From NCBI RefSeq assembly GCF_003951095.1, contig NZ_QXGL01000005.1, positions 1-64,000 of the forward strand: a DNA stretch of 64,000 nucleotides. Reading direction: 5' to 3'. This DNA is from Bifidobacterium goeldii (GTDB taxonomy: Bacteria > Actinomycetota > Actinomycetes > Actinomycetales > Bifidobacteriaceae). A program made the position numbers and the translations under genes. Position 1 is the first letter of the stretch, and each line of letters starts with the position of its first letter. This document shows positions 7,895-16,962 of the stretch, in pieces. The notes beneath the pieces are model-generated. The model was given only the letters and a program-made list of their open reading frames with translations, made no database searches and was not told the DNA's origin.

Positions 7895-9976
7895 GTGGCG
7901 GTATTTCAGCTCATTTTGTGCATCATCGCGGCGGTCGTACTGTCTTCATTTATCAGCCGGTTTATTCCGAAAGTTTCCACGCCACTCGTGCAGATTGCAC
8001 TCGGTGCCATTGCGTCACAGCTGCCATTTTTCCCGGAGATTGAACTCGACCCGGAACTGTTCATGGTGCTGTTTATCGCGCCGCTGCTGTACTTGGAAGC
8101 GCATGAAATCGACAAGTCAGAACTGCTGAAATCAATCAAGCTGTCACTGTCGCTTGCTATTGGACTCGCAATTGCCACCATGGCCGCAGTCGGGTTTATT
8201 TTGCACGCAATCTGGCCTGCGATTCCGCTTGCTGCAGCTCTCGCGCTCGGCGCAGCACTCGGCCCAACCGACGCGGTCGCCGTCTCCTCACTCGGCAAAG
8301 AAGCGGCGCTCACACGACGCCAAATGGGCGTGCTCAAAGGCGAATCACTGTTCAACGATGCATCCGGTATCGTCGGCTTCCAGTTTGCAATTGCAGCGGC
8401 AATCACCGGACGTTTTGAAGTCGGTGAAGCAGCAGGCGAATTTGTGCTCTCGTTTATTGGCGGCGCAATGTTTGGCCTGACGATCGGCATCATCGCCAAC
8501 TGGCTGTTCGAAACCATTCGCTCGCTCGGTTGGGAAACAACTACCACGCGCATTCTCATGGAGTTGTTCCTACCGTTCCTGCTGTATTTGGCTGCCGAAG
8601 ATGTGGCGCACGTGTCCGGCATTCTCTCGGTGGTGGCGTCTGCGTTGTTTATTCGCTTCGACCGCACGGGTATCGGCCCGAACGTGGCGCGCACGAATAT
8701 TGTGTCGAGCAGCGTGTGGGGCGTGCTGTCGTTTACGTTGAACGGCGCAGTGTTTATTCTGCTGGGCATGCTGCTACCGGATGCAATGGGTACCAGTTGG
8801 GATGACCCGGGCGTGAGTAATACGCTGCTGATTGGCGTGATTCTGCTGGTTTCCTGCGTGGTGATTGTCATGCGTTTCCTGTGGGTGAGCGCGATGCTGC
8901 GTATTGCTCGCGATCAAACCACGCATTTGCGCCGTAAGATGACGCCGGAACGACTGCGTTCTGCTGCAGTGATGACGTTCGGCGGCGCCAAGGGCACCAT
9001 TACGCTATCGCTGATGTTTACCATCCCGTACGCGTTGGCGAACGGCCACTGGTTCCCTATGCGTGACGAGCTGATTTTCGTCGCTTCCGGCGTGATTATC
9101 GTGACGCTGTTGCTCGCAAACTTCCTGCTGCCGCTGCTCGCGCCAAACCGTTCGAAAGACACGTCATTGGAGATGACGGAGATTACGATCGAAGTATTGC
9201 GCCGCACGGTCGAGGAGCTGACCGGCCGTGTTACGGACGATAATCGCCGCGCAATTTTGATGGTGATCGACTCGTATACGAAGCGTATTACCAGGCTTAA
9301 GCAGCGCGTCGGTGAGCTTGATCCGCAAGGCTATGCACAACTGCAGATTGATGCGCTCGGCTGGGAGAAGGATTACGTCAAGCAGCGTCTGGCTGATGTG
9401 AAACAGCGCCGTGACGCTACCCAGTCCGCGCACGATCGCGATCTGGAAATCGAAGCGTGCGAACGTCTGCTGGATCAGATTATGAATTCACTGCGTCACA
9501 TTGACACCGATCGCAATTCCGGCCATGCGATGTGGCAGATTAGGGGCCGTTTGCGCGCGTTGCAACGCCGTACGCTCACGCTGGTTCGCCGCACAAGCAG
9601 TAAGATTCGCCGCACTACGCCACTGTTTAGTGACGATGAGATTTTCGCGCACACGCGCATGGTGCAACTGCACGCGTTCGATCACGTGATTGACCGACTG
9701 TATGAGGAGATGACGCACGACCAGTACAACACTGAGCATTGCTCAATGCTGCTGCTTGATTATCGACGTGCAGAGTCTGCATTGCGTGCGCGCCCGAACA
9801 TGGGTGGTAGTGCGGAGGCGATTGCTAAAGCTGAGGACGTGAAGCGCGAAAGCTACGGTATTGAATTGGGTGTGATTCAAGACATGTATGAGGCTGGCGA
9901 CATTACGCGTGCGCAAGCGAAGGCATTGCGACGCAACGTCTATGTGATGAGCGTGGACGCTGATTCAAGCTTCTAA
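7895..9976 (+). CDS. CPA1-family Na+/H+ antiporter
   Basis: 693 residues, starting with GTG behind a strong AGAAGGAGGAG site. An inner-membrane cation/proton exchanger with about 12 hydrophobic segments in the first ~415 residues. The CPA1/NhaP hallmarks GPTDAVAVSS (~126) and GESLFNDASGIV (~150) contain the ion-binding Asp residues. The C-terminal ~275 residues are hydrophilic and helical, rich in Arg and Glu, a cytoplasmic tail that is long for the family and may be regulatory. Expected role is pH and sodium homeostasis. It stands alone, with tadA divergent and the esterase convergent. Confidence 0.9.
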   Translation: MAVFQLILCIIAAVVLSSFISRFIPKVSTPLVQIALGAIASQLPFFPEIELDPELFMVLFIAPLLYLEAHEIDKSELLKSIKLSLSLAIGLAIATMAAVGFILHAIWPAIPLAAALALGAALGPTDAVAVSSLGKEAALTRRQMGVLKGESLFNDASGIVGFQFAIAAAITGRFEVGEAAGEFVLSFIGGAMFGLTIGIIANWLFETIRSLGWETTTTRILMELFLPFLLYLAAEDVAHVSGILSVVASALFIRFDRTGIGPNVARTNIVSSSVWGVLSFTLNGAVFILLGMLLPDAMGTSWDDPGVSNTLLIGVILLVSCVVIVMRFLWVSAMLRIARDQTTHLRRKMTPERLRSAAVMTFGGAKGTITLSLMFTIPYALANGHWFPMRDELIFVASGVIIVTLLLANFLLPLLAPNRSKDTSLEMTEITIEVLRRTVEELTGRVTDDNRRAILMVIDSYTKRITRLKQRVGELDPQGYAQLQIDALGWEKDYVKQRLADVKQRRDATQSAHDRDLEIEACERLLDQIMNSLRHIDTDRNSGHAMWQIRGRLRALQRRTLTLVRRTSSKIRRTTPLFSDDEIFAHTRMVQLHAFDHVIDRLYEEMTHDQYNTEHCSMLLLDYRRAESALRARPNMGGSAEAIAKAEDVKRESYGIELGVIQDMYEAGDITRAQAKALRRNVYVMSVDADSSF

Positions 9977-9998
9977 CATGCGACCTAACGCATCACAG

Positions 9999-10742
9999 TC
10001 ACAACACACCGGAGGAGAGGTCGTGCAGGAGCATCCACTGGCGTAGGTCAGCGAATTCGTCCATGCTCACTTCATGGCCTAAACCGTGATAGCTTTTCGT
10101 CGTCAACCACGTATGTTCTTCTAGCCATGCGGCGGCCGCAAAAAGCTCGTATTTAGGAATCACCGTATCGTTTTTGCCATACGTGTAGAACACAGGAATC
10201 TCATAGTCTGCAAGCCGCTCATCAGCCGGCGCAGTACCAGGCACACTACCGGGCGCGAGGTAGCCGGATAACGATATAGCTGCACGGTAGCGTTCCGGGT
10301 GAATACGCAGCAGCTGCACGGCCAGCAAACCGCCTTGTGAGAATCCGAGCGGTACTACATCGCGTTCGAGCGGAATATGCTCATCCACCCAACGATCAAT
10401 GGCACTGGCTGCCGCGAAGGCTGCACGGTCAAGATCGTCGCCGGACGGTGTTGCTTCCATGAACCACGAGTATGCGCCCGGCGTAGCAGGCAGATCAGGA
10501 TGACCGGGGTGCGGGCGTTCGGGTTCAAGCGTAATCGGCGCGCGCAGGGCTGCGTAATCGTTGTACGGCGCGATATAGCGCATGATGTCAGCAATATCAT
10601 CTTCGTTTGAACCCCAGCCGTGCAGGCACAAGAACATTGGGCGCCCGGGGGCTGTTTCGCCACCGCCGCGCGAATATCGCACGTGGGAGACTGTCAACGG
10701 ATCATTGCCGACCGTGCTGTTATTCGCTGCATCTTCGCTCAT
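9999..10742 (-). CDS. Alpha/beta-hydrolase, phospholipase/carboxylesterase type
   Basis: 247 residues. LCLHGWGSNEDD (~38) is the oxyanion-hole HG motif, LGFSQGG (~150) carries the nucleophile Ser, YGKNDTVIP (~200) the Asp and YHGLGHEVS (~227) the His. This is the catalytic set of the carboxylesterase/lysophospholipase family (YpfH/FrsA-like small esterases). No signal peptide. The substrate is unknown. It converges on the antiporter gene with a 22-nt gap and has a putative small-RNA gene just upstream on the same strand, so the terminator of that RNA separates the two transcripts. Confidence 0.8.
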   Translation of the reverse strand: MSEDAANNSTVGNDPLTVSHVRYSRGGGETAPGRPMFLCLHGWGSNEDDIADIMRYIAPYNDYAALRAPITLEPERPHPGHPDLPATPGAYSWFMEATPSGDDLDRAAFAAASAIDRWVDEHIPLERDVVPLGFSQGGLLAVQLLRIHPERYRAAISLSGYLAPGSVPGTAPADERLADYEIPVFYTYGKNDTVIPKYELFAAAAWLEEHTWLTTKSYHGLGHEVSMDEFADLRQWMLLHDLSSGVL

Positions 10743-10820
10743 ACCGCCCCAATATACCTGTTGCGCAGCGCACAGCAGCGGCTTGTATCACGCTTGGATG
10801 ATGGCGCTAGGGCCGGCGCG

Positions 10821-10853
10821 CAAAAAAGAACCCCGGCGGGGTTGGCGCCGGGG
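10821..10853 (-). terminator. Intrinsic terminator of the candidate small RNA
   Basis: On the minus strand, CCCCGGCG and CGCCGGGG (10846-10853 and 10831-10838) form a perfect 8-bp stem with a 7-nt loop, followed by TTCTTTTTTG. It points towards the esterase but no protein gene precedes it on this strand, which is why a small RNA or attenuator is proposed. Confidence 0.75.
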
Positions 10854-10929
10854 AGAGAAAGGAGAGAAGAAGAAAGGGTTCAGTTATTGGGAATCGCTGC
10901 TGCCGTGATTCCCGTCGGCCTTGTGCTGA
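10821..10929 (-). ncRNA. Candidate ~110-nt small RNA with pyrimidine-rich anti-Shine-Dalgarno segment
   Basis: On the minus strand a promoter (TTGTTT, complement of 10958-10963; 16-nt spacer; TACTAT, complement of 10936-10941) would start transcription near 10929. The transcript would contain a first hairpin (GGGAATC/GATTCCC arms, 10907-10913 and 10889-10895), then a C/U-only stretch around 10855-10880 that includes CTCTCCTTTCTC, complementary to ribosome binding sites, and finally an intrinsic terminator. This layout is that of a trans-acting base-pairing small RNA. It matches no family I recognise: the SRP GGAAGCAGC core and the C6 loops of 6C RNA are absent. Confidence 0.5.
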
Positions 10930-11092
10930 CATGTAATAGTAAAACACCCGTTCCTTGAAACAAGTCTGCGGTTGTCTGAAAGCTTCCTGAGAATTCAGGC
11001 GCATACGCTCGATACGCGCGCCCAAGCGCATGGCAGACAGGTACGCAGTAGACTTGGAGCAGCGTATCGATACCAACAATCAAGGAGATCCC

Positions 11093-11674
11093 ATGCTGCT
11101 GTCCGATCGCGACATCATCGCCGCCCACGAGGACGGCCATATTTCACTGGATCCGTGGACGCCTGAAATGGTGCAGCCCGCGTCGATTGATGTGCGTCTC
11201 GACCGTTTCTTCCGCCTGTTTAACAATCACGCATACACGTATGTGGATCCGGCGGAAAATCAGGGCGCGTTGACTGAACAGTTCGAGGTTGCGCCTGATG
11301 AGCCGTGGATTTTGCACCCGGGCGAGTTTGCGCTCGGCTCGACGTGGGAGTATGTGTCGCTTGATGCGACGATCGCCGCGCGCCTTGAAGGCAAGAGCTC
11401 GCTGGGTCGCTTGGGGATTCTGACCCACTCGACTGCTGGCTTTATTGACCCTGGTTTTGAGGGTCATATCACACTGGAATTAAGCAATGTTTCCACGCTG
11501 CCGGTCAAGCTGTGGCCTGGTATGAAGATTGGTCAAATGTGCTTCTTCCAGCTGAGTTCCCCTGCTGAGCACCCGTACGGTTCGAAGGAGACTGGTTCGC
11601 ACTATCAGGGTCAGCGCGGACCGACCCCGAGCCGTTCGTATATTAACTTCTACAAGGCTGAGATTAACGACTGA
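11093..11674 (+). CDS. dcd: dCTP deaminase
   Basis: 193 residues. Deaminates dCTP in pyrimidine deoxynucleotide synthesis; actinobacterial members are often the bifunctional dUMP-forming type. The start MLLSDRDI follows AAGGAG with 6-nt spacing and is preferred over an upstream frame at 11030. Visible family features: [10 protein letters not shown] (~26), the active-site segment GKSSLGRLG (~101-109) with the catalytic Glu just before it in ARLEGKSS, and [13 protein letters not shown] (~113-125). The last residues (TPSRSYINF) fit the trimer tail. It stands alone with its own terminator. Confidence 0.95.
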   Translation: MLLSDRDIIAAHEDGHISLDPWTPEMVQPASIDVRLDRFFRLFNNHAYTYVDPAENQGALTEQFEVAPDEPWILHPGEFALGSTWEYVSLDATIAARLEGKSSLGRLGILTHSTAGFIDPGFEGHITLELSNVSTLPVKLWPGMKIGQMCFFQLSSPAEHPYGSKETGSHYQGQRGPTPSRSYINFYKAEIND

Positions 11675-11732
11675 CAGTCTCCAACACCCAGAAACCTTCT
11701 GACGCTCCGCTAGCATCAGAAGTCATATACCG

Positions 11733-11760
11733 AAAGAGGCTCCCCGTGGGGAGCCTCTTT
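11733..11760. terminator. Bidirectional terminator between dcd and the P-type ATPase gene
   Basis: Perfect 13-bp arms (AAAGAGGCTCCCC, 11733-11745, and complement, 11748-11760) with T-rich ends on both strands; it serves the two convergent genes. Confidence 0.9.
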
Positions 11761-11783
11761 GTTGATTATGGGCGTTTACACAA

Positions 11784-14700
11784 TCACGCGTTTACACCGC
11801 GGCTCTTGTCGACCGCGCGCATGATGGCCTTGTAAATCTCAGAGGCCACCAGCACGATCGCCGCTAGGCCGATGCACTCGAACCATGCGACGAAGTCGAG
11901 CGGCGTGGTGCCGAACGCGTCGTTCAGGAACGGCACGTAGATCACCACGACCTGCAGCAGGATCGAGATGCCGATTGCGCCCCACAGCCACTTGTTGCTG
12001 AACAGGCCCACGAACGCGGACTGGCGGGCGGAACGCGAGGCGATTGCGTTGAACAGCTGCGCGAACACGAGGATGGTGAAGCCCATTGTACGGGCTTCGG
12101 TCATCTGCGCATCGTGGCCGAGCGCGTCCACGGAGCGGTCGGTGAACAGGCCACCGGCGAGGTGCATATCCATGCCGATCAGCGTCACGGCGGCCATGAT
12201 GATGCCAATGAACGCGATGTCAATCCACATGTCCTTGTCGATCACGCGGTCGGTCAGGCGGCGCGGCTTGCGGGCCATCACGTCGTCAGTCTGCGGGTCA
12301 ACGCCCATCGCCAGGGCCGGAGCGGCGTCGGTGAGCAGGTTGATCCACAGCAGCTGCGTGGCGAGCAGCGGCACGGTCACGCCCTGCGTACCAGGCTGAG
12401 TGATGCCGAGCACGCCGGCGAGCATAACGCCGCCGAACACGGTGAACACTTCGCCCACGTTGGAGCTCAAGAGATAGCGCAGGAACTTGCGGATGTTGTC
12501 GAAGATCACGCGGCCTTCGCGCACGGCGGCAACGATGGTCGAGAAGTTGTCGTCCGCGAGGATCATCTTCGCGGATTCCTTGGTGACTTCGGTGCCGGTG
12601 ATGCCCATGGCCACGCCAATATCAGCAGACTTGACGGCCGGGGCATCGTTCACACCGTCGCCGGTCATGGCGGCGATGTTGCCCTGGCGCTGCAAAGACT
12701 CAACGATCTTGAGCTTGTGCTCCGGAGCCACGCGCGCGTAGACGGAGACTTCGCTGGTTGCCTTGTCGAATGCGGCTTCGCCCTGTGCAGCCAGCTCGTC
12801 CAGCTGATCGCCGGTGAGCGCCTTGCCGCCGCGCTCGATAATACCCAGATCAGAAGCAATACGAGCGGCGGTGAGCGGGTGGTCGCCGGTGATCATGACG
12901 GTGCGAATGCCAGCGCGATGCGCTTCAGCCACGGAATCGCGAACCTCAGTGCGCGGCGGGTCGATGATGCCGACCATGCCGGCCCAGATCAGATCAGATT
13001 CGATTACATCGGACTGTTCCGAGATGTCGGTGATCTGGCCGGCCGAGTTCGTCACAATGCCGGGGACTTCGGTCAGCGAGGAGACGCCGAGCGGACGGTA
13101 CGCCTCGCCAAGGGTTCGATATGCCTCGCCGGACAGCTTTTCGACGGTCGCGAGAATCGTCTGACGATCACCTTCGGTGAGCGGGCGAACCGCGCCACCC
13201 ACGGCAATACGCGTGCAGTAGCTGAGCAGCACGTCCGGCGCACCCTTCGCGAACACGGTCAGGTTGCCAGCATCGGCATTGTCCTTTGCGACGATTGCCA
13301 TGCGCTTGCGCTCAGACGTGAACGGAATTTCAGCCACGCGCTCGAAGTTCGCATACTTCTTATCAGCGTGAATCTTACGTGCAGCAACGATCAACGAGAC
13401 TTCAGTCGGATCGCCGATCGCTTCCCACGTGCCGGACTTGGTTTCGCTCTGACGCAGATCGCCATCGTTTGCGAGCGTGCCCGCGCCGAGCGTCGCCATC
13501 ACTTCGGCAGCAACGTCAGCCGGCACAGCCAGATCGCCGTCAGCGGCGCCGACCATCACCATGCGGCCTTCTGGTGCGTAACCGGTGCCAGTAATCTGCA
13601 CTTCGCCGCTCGGCGTCACCACGCGCTCAACGGTCATCTCGTTGCGGGTGAGCGTACCGGTCTTGTCAGAGCAAATCACAGACGCAGAACCGAGCGTTTC
13701 CACAGAGCTGAGCTTCTTGACGATCGCGTTGTGCTTGGCCATGCGCTGCACGCCGAGCGCGAGCACAACGGTCAGGATTGCAGCCAAGCCTTCTGGCACA
13801 GCAGCAACGGCCAGCGAAACGGCCAGCAGCAGCGAATCAATGATGTCGTGCACCGAGTGGAAGCCCTGCGTGAGGGCGAGCGCGGCGAGCACGACCACAG
13901 CGATGATGCACACCGCGAGACCGAGGATCTTGGAGACGTGCGCCATTTCCTTCTGCAGCGGGGTGGCTTCGTCGTCGGTGGCGGCGAGCATGTCGGCGAT
14001 CTTGCCGACCTGCGTGTTCATGCCGGTGCCAGTGACGATCGCGCGGCCGGTGCCCTGCGTGACGGACGTGCCGTTGAAGATCATGTTCGAGCGGTCGCCG
14101 AGCGCCTTGGCTTCCGCGAGCGTTTCCGGCTTCTTGCCGACCGGCACAGACTCACCGGTCAGGCTCGCTTCTGCGATGCGCAGGCTTGCGGCGGCAAACA
14201 GTCGACCATCGGCGGAGACGGTGTCGCCTTCACCGAGTACGACGATATCGCCGGGGACGACGTCAGTGGTGTTGATGTGCACGACCTTGCCGTCGCGCAG
14301 AACGGCGGTTTGCGGCGCGGTCATCTGCGCGAGCGCGGCGACGGCCTGCTCGGCGCGGGCTTCCTGAATGTAGCCCAAAACAGCATTGATGATCAGGATC
14401 AGCACGATCACCAGTGCATCAAACGGCACTGGTTCGCCGGCTCCCGGCGTATTTGCGCGCTCAATGAACCATGCGACCACCGAAATCGCGGTGGCGACAA
14501 GCAGCAGGTAGACCAGCGGATCCTGGAACTGTGCGAGGAACTTCTTCCACTTCGGCACCGGCGGCGCGCTAGCCAGCTGGTTCGGGCCGAACTTTTCAAG
14601 ACGGCGCTTGGCCTCATCCGAGCTCAGGCCGGTGGCCATATCGACGTTCAGCGCCTTGGCGACCTCGCTCGCATCGGTCAACGACGGGTCAGTATCATTA

Positions 14701-14792
14701 AGCAACGCCTGCTGGGCGCGCACTTCTTCTGAAAGTGTTGCATCCTCTGTCTTCGCGGATGCAGCTGCGGATTGATCTTTCTGATCAACCAT
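11784..14792 (-). CDS. P-type cation-transporting ATPase (Ca2+-ATPase-like, P2A type)
   Basis: 1002 residues. ATP-driven cation exporter in the cytoplasmic membrane. Visible in order: N-terminal cation-ATPase domain (~40-110), the actuator motif LTGESVP (~213), the phosphorylation site DKTGTLTRNE with Asp near 376, the nucleotide-binding segment FAKGAPDVLL (~515), TGDGVNDAPAVKSADIGVAMG (hinge; ~690) and a C-terminal block of membrane helices (~770-990). Length and C-terminal domain fit the SERCA/PMR1-like calcium pumps rather than heavy-metal pumps (no CPC motif). Ion specificity is inferred. AAGGAG is well placed before the ATG at 14792. The ~350-bp upstream region is structured. Confidence 0.9.
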   Translation of the reverse strand: MVDQKDQSAAASAKTEDATLSEEVRAQQALLNDTDPSLTDASEVAKALNVDMATGLSSDEAKRRLEKFGPNQLASAPPVPKWKKFLAQFQDPLVYLLLVATAISVVAWFIERANTPGAGEPVPFDALVIVLILIINAVLGYIQEARAEQAVAALAQMTAPQTAVLRDGKVVHINTTDVVPGDIVVLGEGDTVSADGRLFAAASLRIAEASLTGESVPVGKKPETLAEAKALGDRSNMIFNGTSVTQGTGRAIVTGTGMNTQVGKIADMLAATDDEATPLQKEMAHVSKILGLAVCIIAVVVLAALALTQGFHSVHDIIDSLLLAVSLAVAAVPEGLAAILTVVLALGVQRMAKHNAIVKKLSSVETLGSASVICSDKTGTLTRNEMTVERVVTPSGEVQITGTGYAPEGRMVMVGAADGDLAVPADVAAEVMATLGAGTLANDGDLRQSETKSGTWEAIGDPTEVSLIVAARKIHADKKYANFERVAEIPFTSERKRMAIVAKDNADAGNLTVFAKGAPDVLLSYCTRIAVGGAVRPLTEGDRQTILATVEKLSGEAYRTLGEAYRPLGVSSLTEVPGIVTNSAGQITDISEQSDVIESDLIWAGMVGIIDPPRTEVRDSVAEAHRAGIRTVMITGDHPLTAARIASDLGIIERGGKALTGDQLDELAAQGEAAFDKATSEVSVYARVAPEHKLKIVESLQRQGNIAAMTGDGVNDAPAVKSADIGVAMGITGTEVTKESAKMILADDNFSTIVAAVREGRVIFDNIRKFLRYLLSSNVGEVFTVFGGVMLAGVLGITQPGTQGVTVPLLATQLLWINLLTDAAPALAMGVDPQTDDVMARKPRRLTDRVIDKDMWIDIAFIGIIMAAVTLIGMDMHLAGGLFTDRSVDALGHDAQMTEARTMGFTILVFAQLFNAIASRSARQSAFVGLFSNKWLWGAIGISILLQVVVIYVPFLNDAFGTTPLDFVAWFECIGLAAIVLVASEIYKAIMRAVDKSRGVNA

Positions 14793-15148
14793 AGTGATCT
14801 CCTTGGTATAGCCGCGGAGTAGTCAGTCCTCACAGACGCCGGTTCTCTCTCCGTTCCGCCGTGGCAAGACTGCGCGGTTATGGGCACCGACGCAATCGCT
14901 GCCGGTGCATACGTTGCCATTATTCCATACCCCACTCCCCTTAGCGCGTAACACGCGCAACAGCACAGTACGGGGGTATTGTCGAGCAATGTTTGCGACA
15001 CCTACGCTCATTACAATAGATAGCGAGTGGGGCATGATCATGTACTGCGTGGCAATGTACGCAATACAACGCTTACCGATGACGTTAAGTGTTTGCGCGA
15101 AGTGGGATTTGCCTCACGCACTGGAAGAGTGAAGGAAAGGATGATGGG
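14793..15148. other. Divergent intergenic region, ATPase / CAP-domain protein
   Basis: 356 bases with no convincing gene. It holds the ribosome binding sites of both neighbours, a small perfect stem (GCGCGTGTTACGCGC, minus strand, about 14945-14959) and a GCACCG/CGGTGC stem (about 14886-14910) that could belong to an ATPase mRNA leader. On the plus strand GGAGTAG (14816-14822) and GCAAGAC (14864-14870) are bracketed by CCGCG/CGCGG, resembling the core of the yybP-ykoY manganese riboswitch but antisense to the ATPase. Confidence 0.4.
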
Positions 15149-16714
15149 ATGAAACAGGGTGGAGTGATAACTCACGCACGCGGATGGCGCGCGAAAGTAC
15201 AGCTATTGGCGGCGAGTATTGCAGCGATTGCGATGCTGGGCGCTTTTACGCCGGGAGCGATGGCGGATACGGCGACCGACAGCACAACTGGCAGCACGGG
15301 AAGCAGCACGACTACCACCGACACTACTAAAGCCAATCTTGATGCTGCAAAGCAGACGGTTGCCGACAAGCAGGCTGCACTCGATGCTGCCAACAAGGAG
15401 CTTACGGATGCGAAGAATGCGCAGCAGGCTGAAGCTGCAAAGAAAAGCGCGCAAGGGTTCTTTGAATACGTGCGCGATAGTGTTACTTCAACCGCCGCGC
15501 AGAAAGCAGACGCGCAGGCTGCACTCGATGTGCTGTTAGGCAAGATCGATAAGCCAAGCTGGTACGACCAGTTGGTCACGCTCGGGAAGTCTGGTGGCCC
15601 GGACACGCTCGATAATCTCACGCAGACGCTGAACTACTACGACGCGGTCAACGGTGTGCGCACTGGCAGCTCTAATAATCTCAACGCGCTCACCGTGAAC
15701 CTTGAATTCGTAGCACAGGCCATCGTGAACTCGTTCTATTCAGCACATAATCTCGATCACGCGCGTACGTATAACGGTTGGGAAAATCTCATATGGGGGC
15801 CGTTCGGCGAATACACTGGTGGCACTACTGAAAGCACGCTGAACGGTGCGATGCTCGGCTGGTATTCCGACGAGAAAACCGCGTTCAACCTTGCCGCTGC
15901 CACCGGTAGCTACAACGGTCAGTATGTTGACGGTGCTTTTCTCAATGCGAATCGGCACCATGGGGGCGAGATCAGTGCGAAATATCCCAACCTGTATCAC
16001 AACACCGGTCATTATCTCAACTTCGTGGATGCGGACATTGTCAGTATGGGATTCGCAGTCAATCACAACACTGACTGGTCTAACGAAGTAGTGTGGCGCG
16101 GCAGTTCGCACGCCGGTTCGATGACGGTGATCGAATTCCGCGACGCGTTCGCAGCGTATGCGAATAATGCTGAAGCTGAAGCGAAGGTCAGGGCTGCGCA
16201 AGAAAAAGTGGATACAGCACAAAAGGAATTGGACGCAGCAAAGGCGGCGCTTGACAAAGCGCAGGCAGCATATAACGCCGCGCATAGCCTCGTACCGGTA
16301 TACCGCTTGTTTAACCCGAATGCAGGATTGCATCATTACACAATAAGCGCTGGCGAGCGCGATTTTCTCGTGGGCAAAGGTTGGAACTATGAGAACATTT
16401 CGTTCTATGCGACGAATCGCGACGATACGAATCCGAATATCAAGCCGGTATACCGCGAATACAATCCGAACGATGGTAACCATAATTTCACGCTGAGCAA
16501 GGGCGAGCATGATCATCTGGTTTCGCTCGGCTGGAATAACGAGCAAATCGCATGGTATACGGATGCGACCGGCGAGGTGACGGTGTATCGCTTGTACAAC
16601 CCGAATAATGGCGAGCATATGTACACCACGAGCAAGGGCGAGTATGAGGTGAATGGTCAGCGCGGCTGGCATAAGGAGGGCATTGCCTGGCAGGGGTTGA
16701 AGTCTGCGAAGTGA
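15149..16714 (+). CDS. Secreted protein: CAP-like domain between coiled coils, C-terminal DUF5648-like repeats
   Basis: 521 residues from the ATG best spaced to GAAGGAAAGG. Signal peptide ~1-40 (cationic start, hydrophobic core AASIAAIAMLGAF, Ala-rich cleavage site before DTAT). A heptad-like segment rich in Ala, Lys and Glu follows (~55-105). Residues ~110-335 resemble a CAP/SCP domain: SFYSAHNLDHARTYNGWENL, then GWYSDEKTAF and GHYLNFVDADIVSMGFAV match the order of the family's ENL, W.EK and GH..Q motifs, with HNLDHA and GHY possibly supplying metal-binding histidines. A second coiled coil (~340-380) leads to three ~45-residue repeats beginning YRLFNPN, YREYNPN and YRLYNPN. No sortase motif. 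Function unknown; a cell-surface or secreted role is inferred. Confidence 0.75.
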   Translation: MKQGGVITHARGWRAKVQLLAASIAAIAMLGAFTPGAMADTATDSTTGSTGSSTTTTDTTKANLDAAKQTVADKQAALDAANKELTDAKNAQQAEAAKKSAQGFFEYVRDSVTSTAAQKADAQAALDVLLGKIDKPSWYDQLVTLGKSGGPDTLDNLTQTLNYYDAVNGVRTGSSNNLNALTVNLEFVAQAIVNSFYSAHNLDHARTYNGWENLIWGPFGEYTGGTTESTLNGAMLGWYSDEKTAFNLAAATGSYNGQYVDGAFLNANRHHGGEISAKYPNLYHNTGHYLNFVDADIVSMGFAVNHNTDWSNEVVWRGSSHAGSMTVIEFRDAFAAYANNAEAEAKVRAAQEKVDTAQKELDAAKAALDKAQAAYNAAHSLVPVYRLFNPNAGLHHYTISAGERDFLVGKGWNYENISFYATNRDDTNPNIKPVYREYNPNDGNHNFTLSKGEHDHLVSLGWNNEQIAWYTDATGEVTVYRLYNPNNGEHMYTTSKGEYEVNGQRGWHKEGIAWQGLKSAK

Positions 16715-16780
16715 TGATATCGCGCGCACTCGTGCTTGTGCTCACGTGAGCGCGTGAACCCTCGTAAACAAAAAGTACAG

Positions 16781-16842
16781 CGAAGGCCGCCTGCGGTGAG
16801 GATGATGGGATACCACCACATTCTTACCGTAGGCGGCCTTCG
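16781..16842 (+). terminator. Long imperfect hairpin after the CAP-domain gene
   Basis: CGAAGGCCGCCTGCGGT (from 16781) pairs imperfectly with ACCGTAGGCGGCCTTCG (ending 16842) around a central AT/GC spacer; the stem of ~17 bp with one mismatch lies ~65 bp past the stop codon. Confidence 0.55.
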
Positions 16843-16962
16843 TATGTTGTCGCTCGCTTAATACGACAACGGCACCAATTTCGTTGGTTCACCGGCCGGG
16901 CGCGCCGGCGTACCATGTGGGTGACTACGTGTGCATACGCCATATGGGCCAGGAAGGGGCGG

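Larger units (their letters stand above)
10743..11092. other. Intergenic region between the esterase and dcd
   Basis: 350 bases without a convincing protein gene. It holds a likely small-RNA unit on the minus strand (10821-10929, with promoter at 10936-10963) and the AAGGAG site for dcd at 11082-11088. Overlapping minus-strand open frames of about 90 codons pass through the hairpins and show no conserved features. Confidence 0.6.

Noticed and set aside
10821..10929. SRP (4.5S) RNA or 6C RNA
   Set aside because: The GGAAGCAGC core of SRP RNA and the C-rich hairpin loops of 6C RNA are missing.
10880..11140. Overlapping ~90-codon minus-strand frames in the esterase-dcd gap
   Set aside because: They run through hairpins and into dcd, have no ribosome binding site of note and no recognisable features; the small-RNA reading explains the region better.
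12114..14732. Long plus-strand open frame (872 codons) opposite the P-type ATPase, with similar long frames opposite gyrA and gyrB
   Set aside because: They are antisense shadows caused by GC-biased codon use; their His/Arg/Asp-rich translations show no protein features and the opposite strand encodes clear enzymes.
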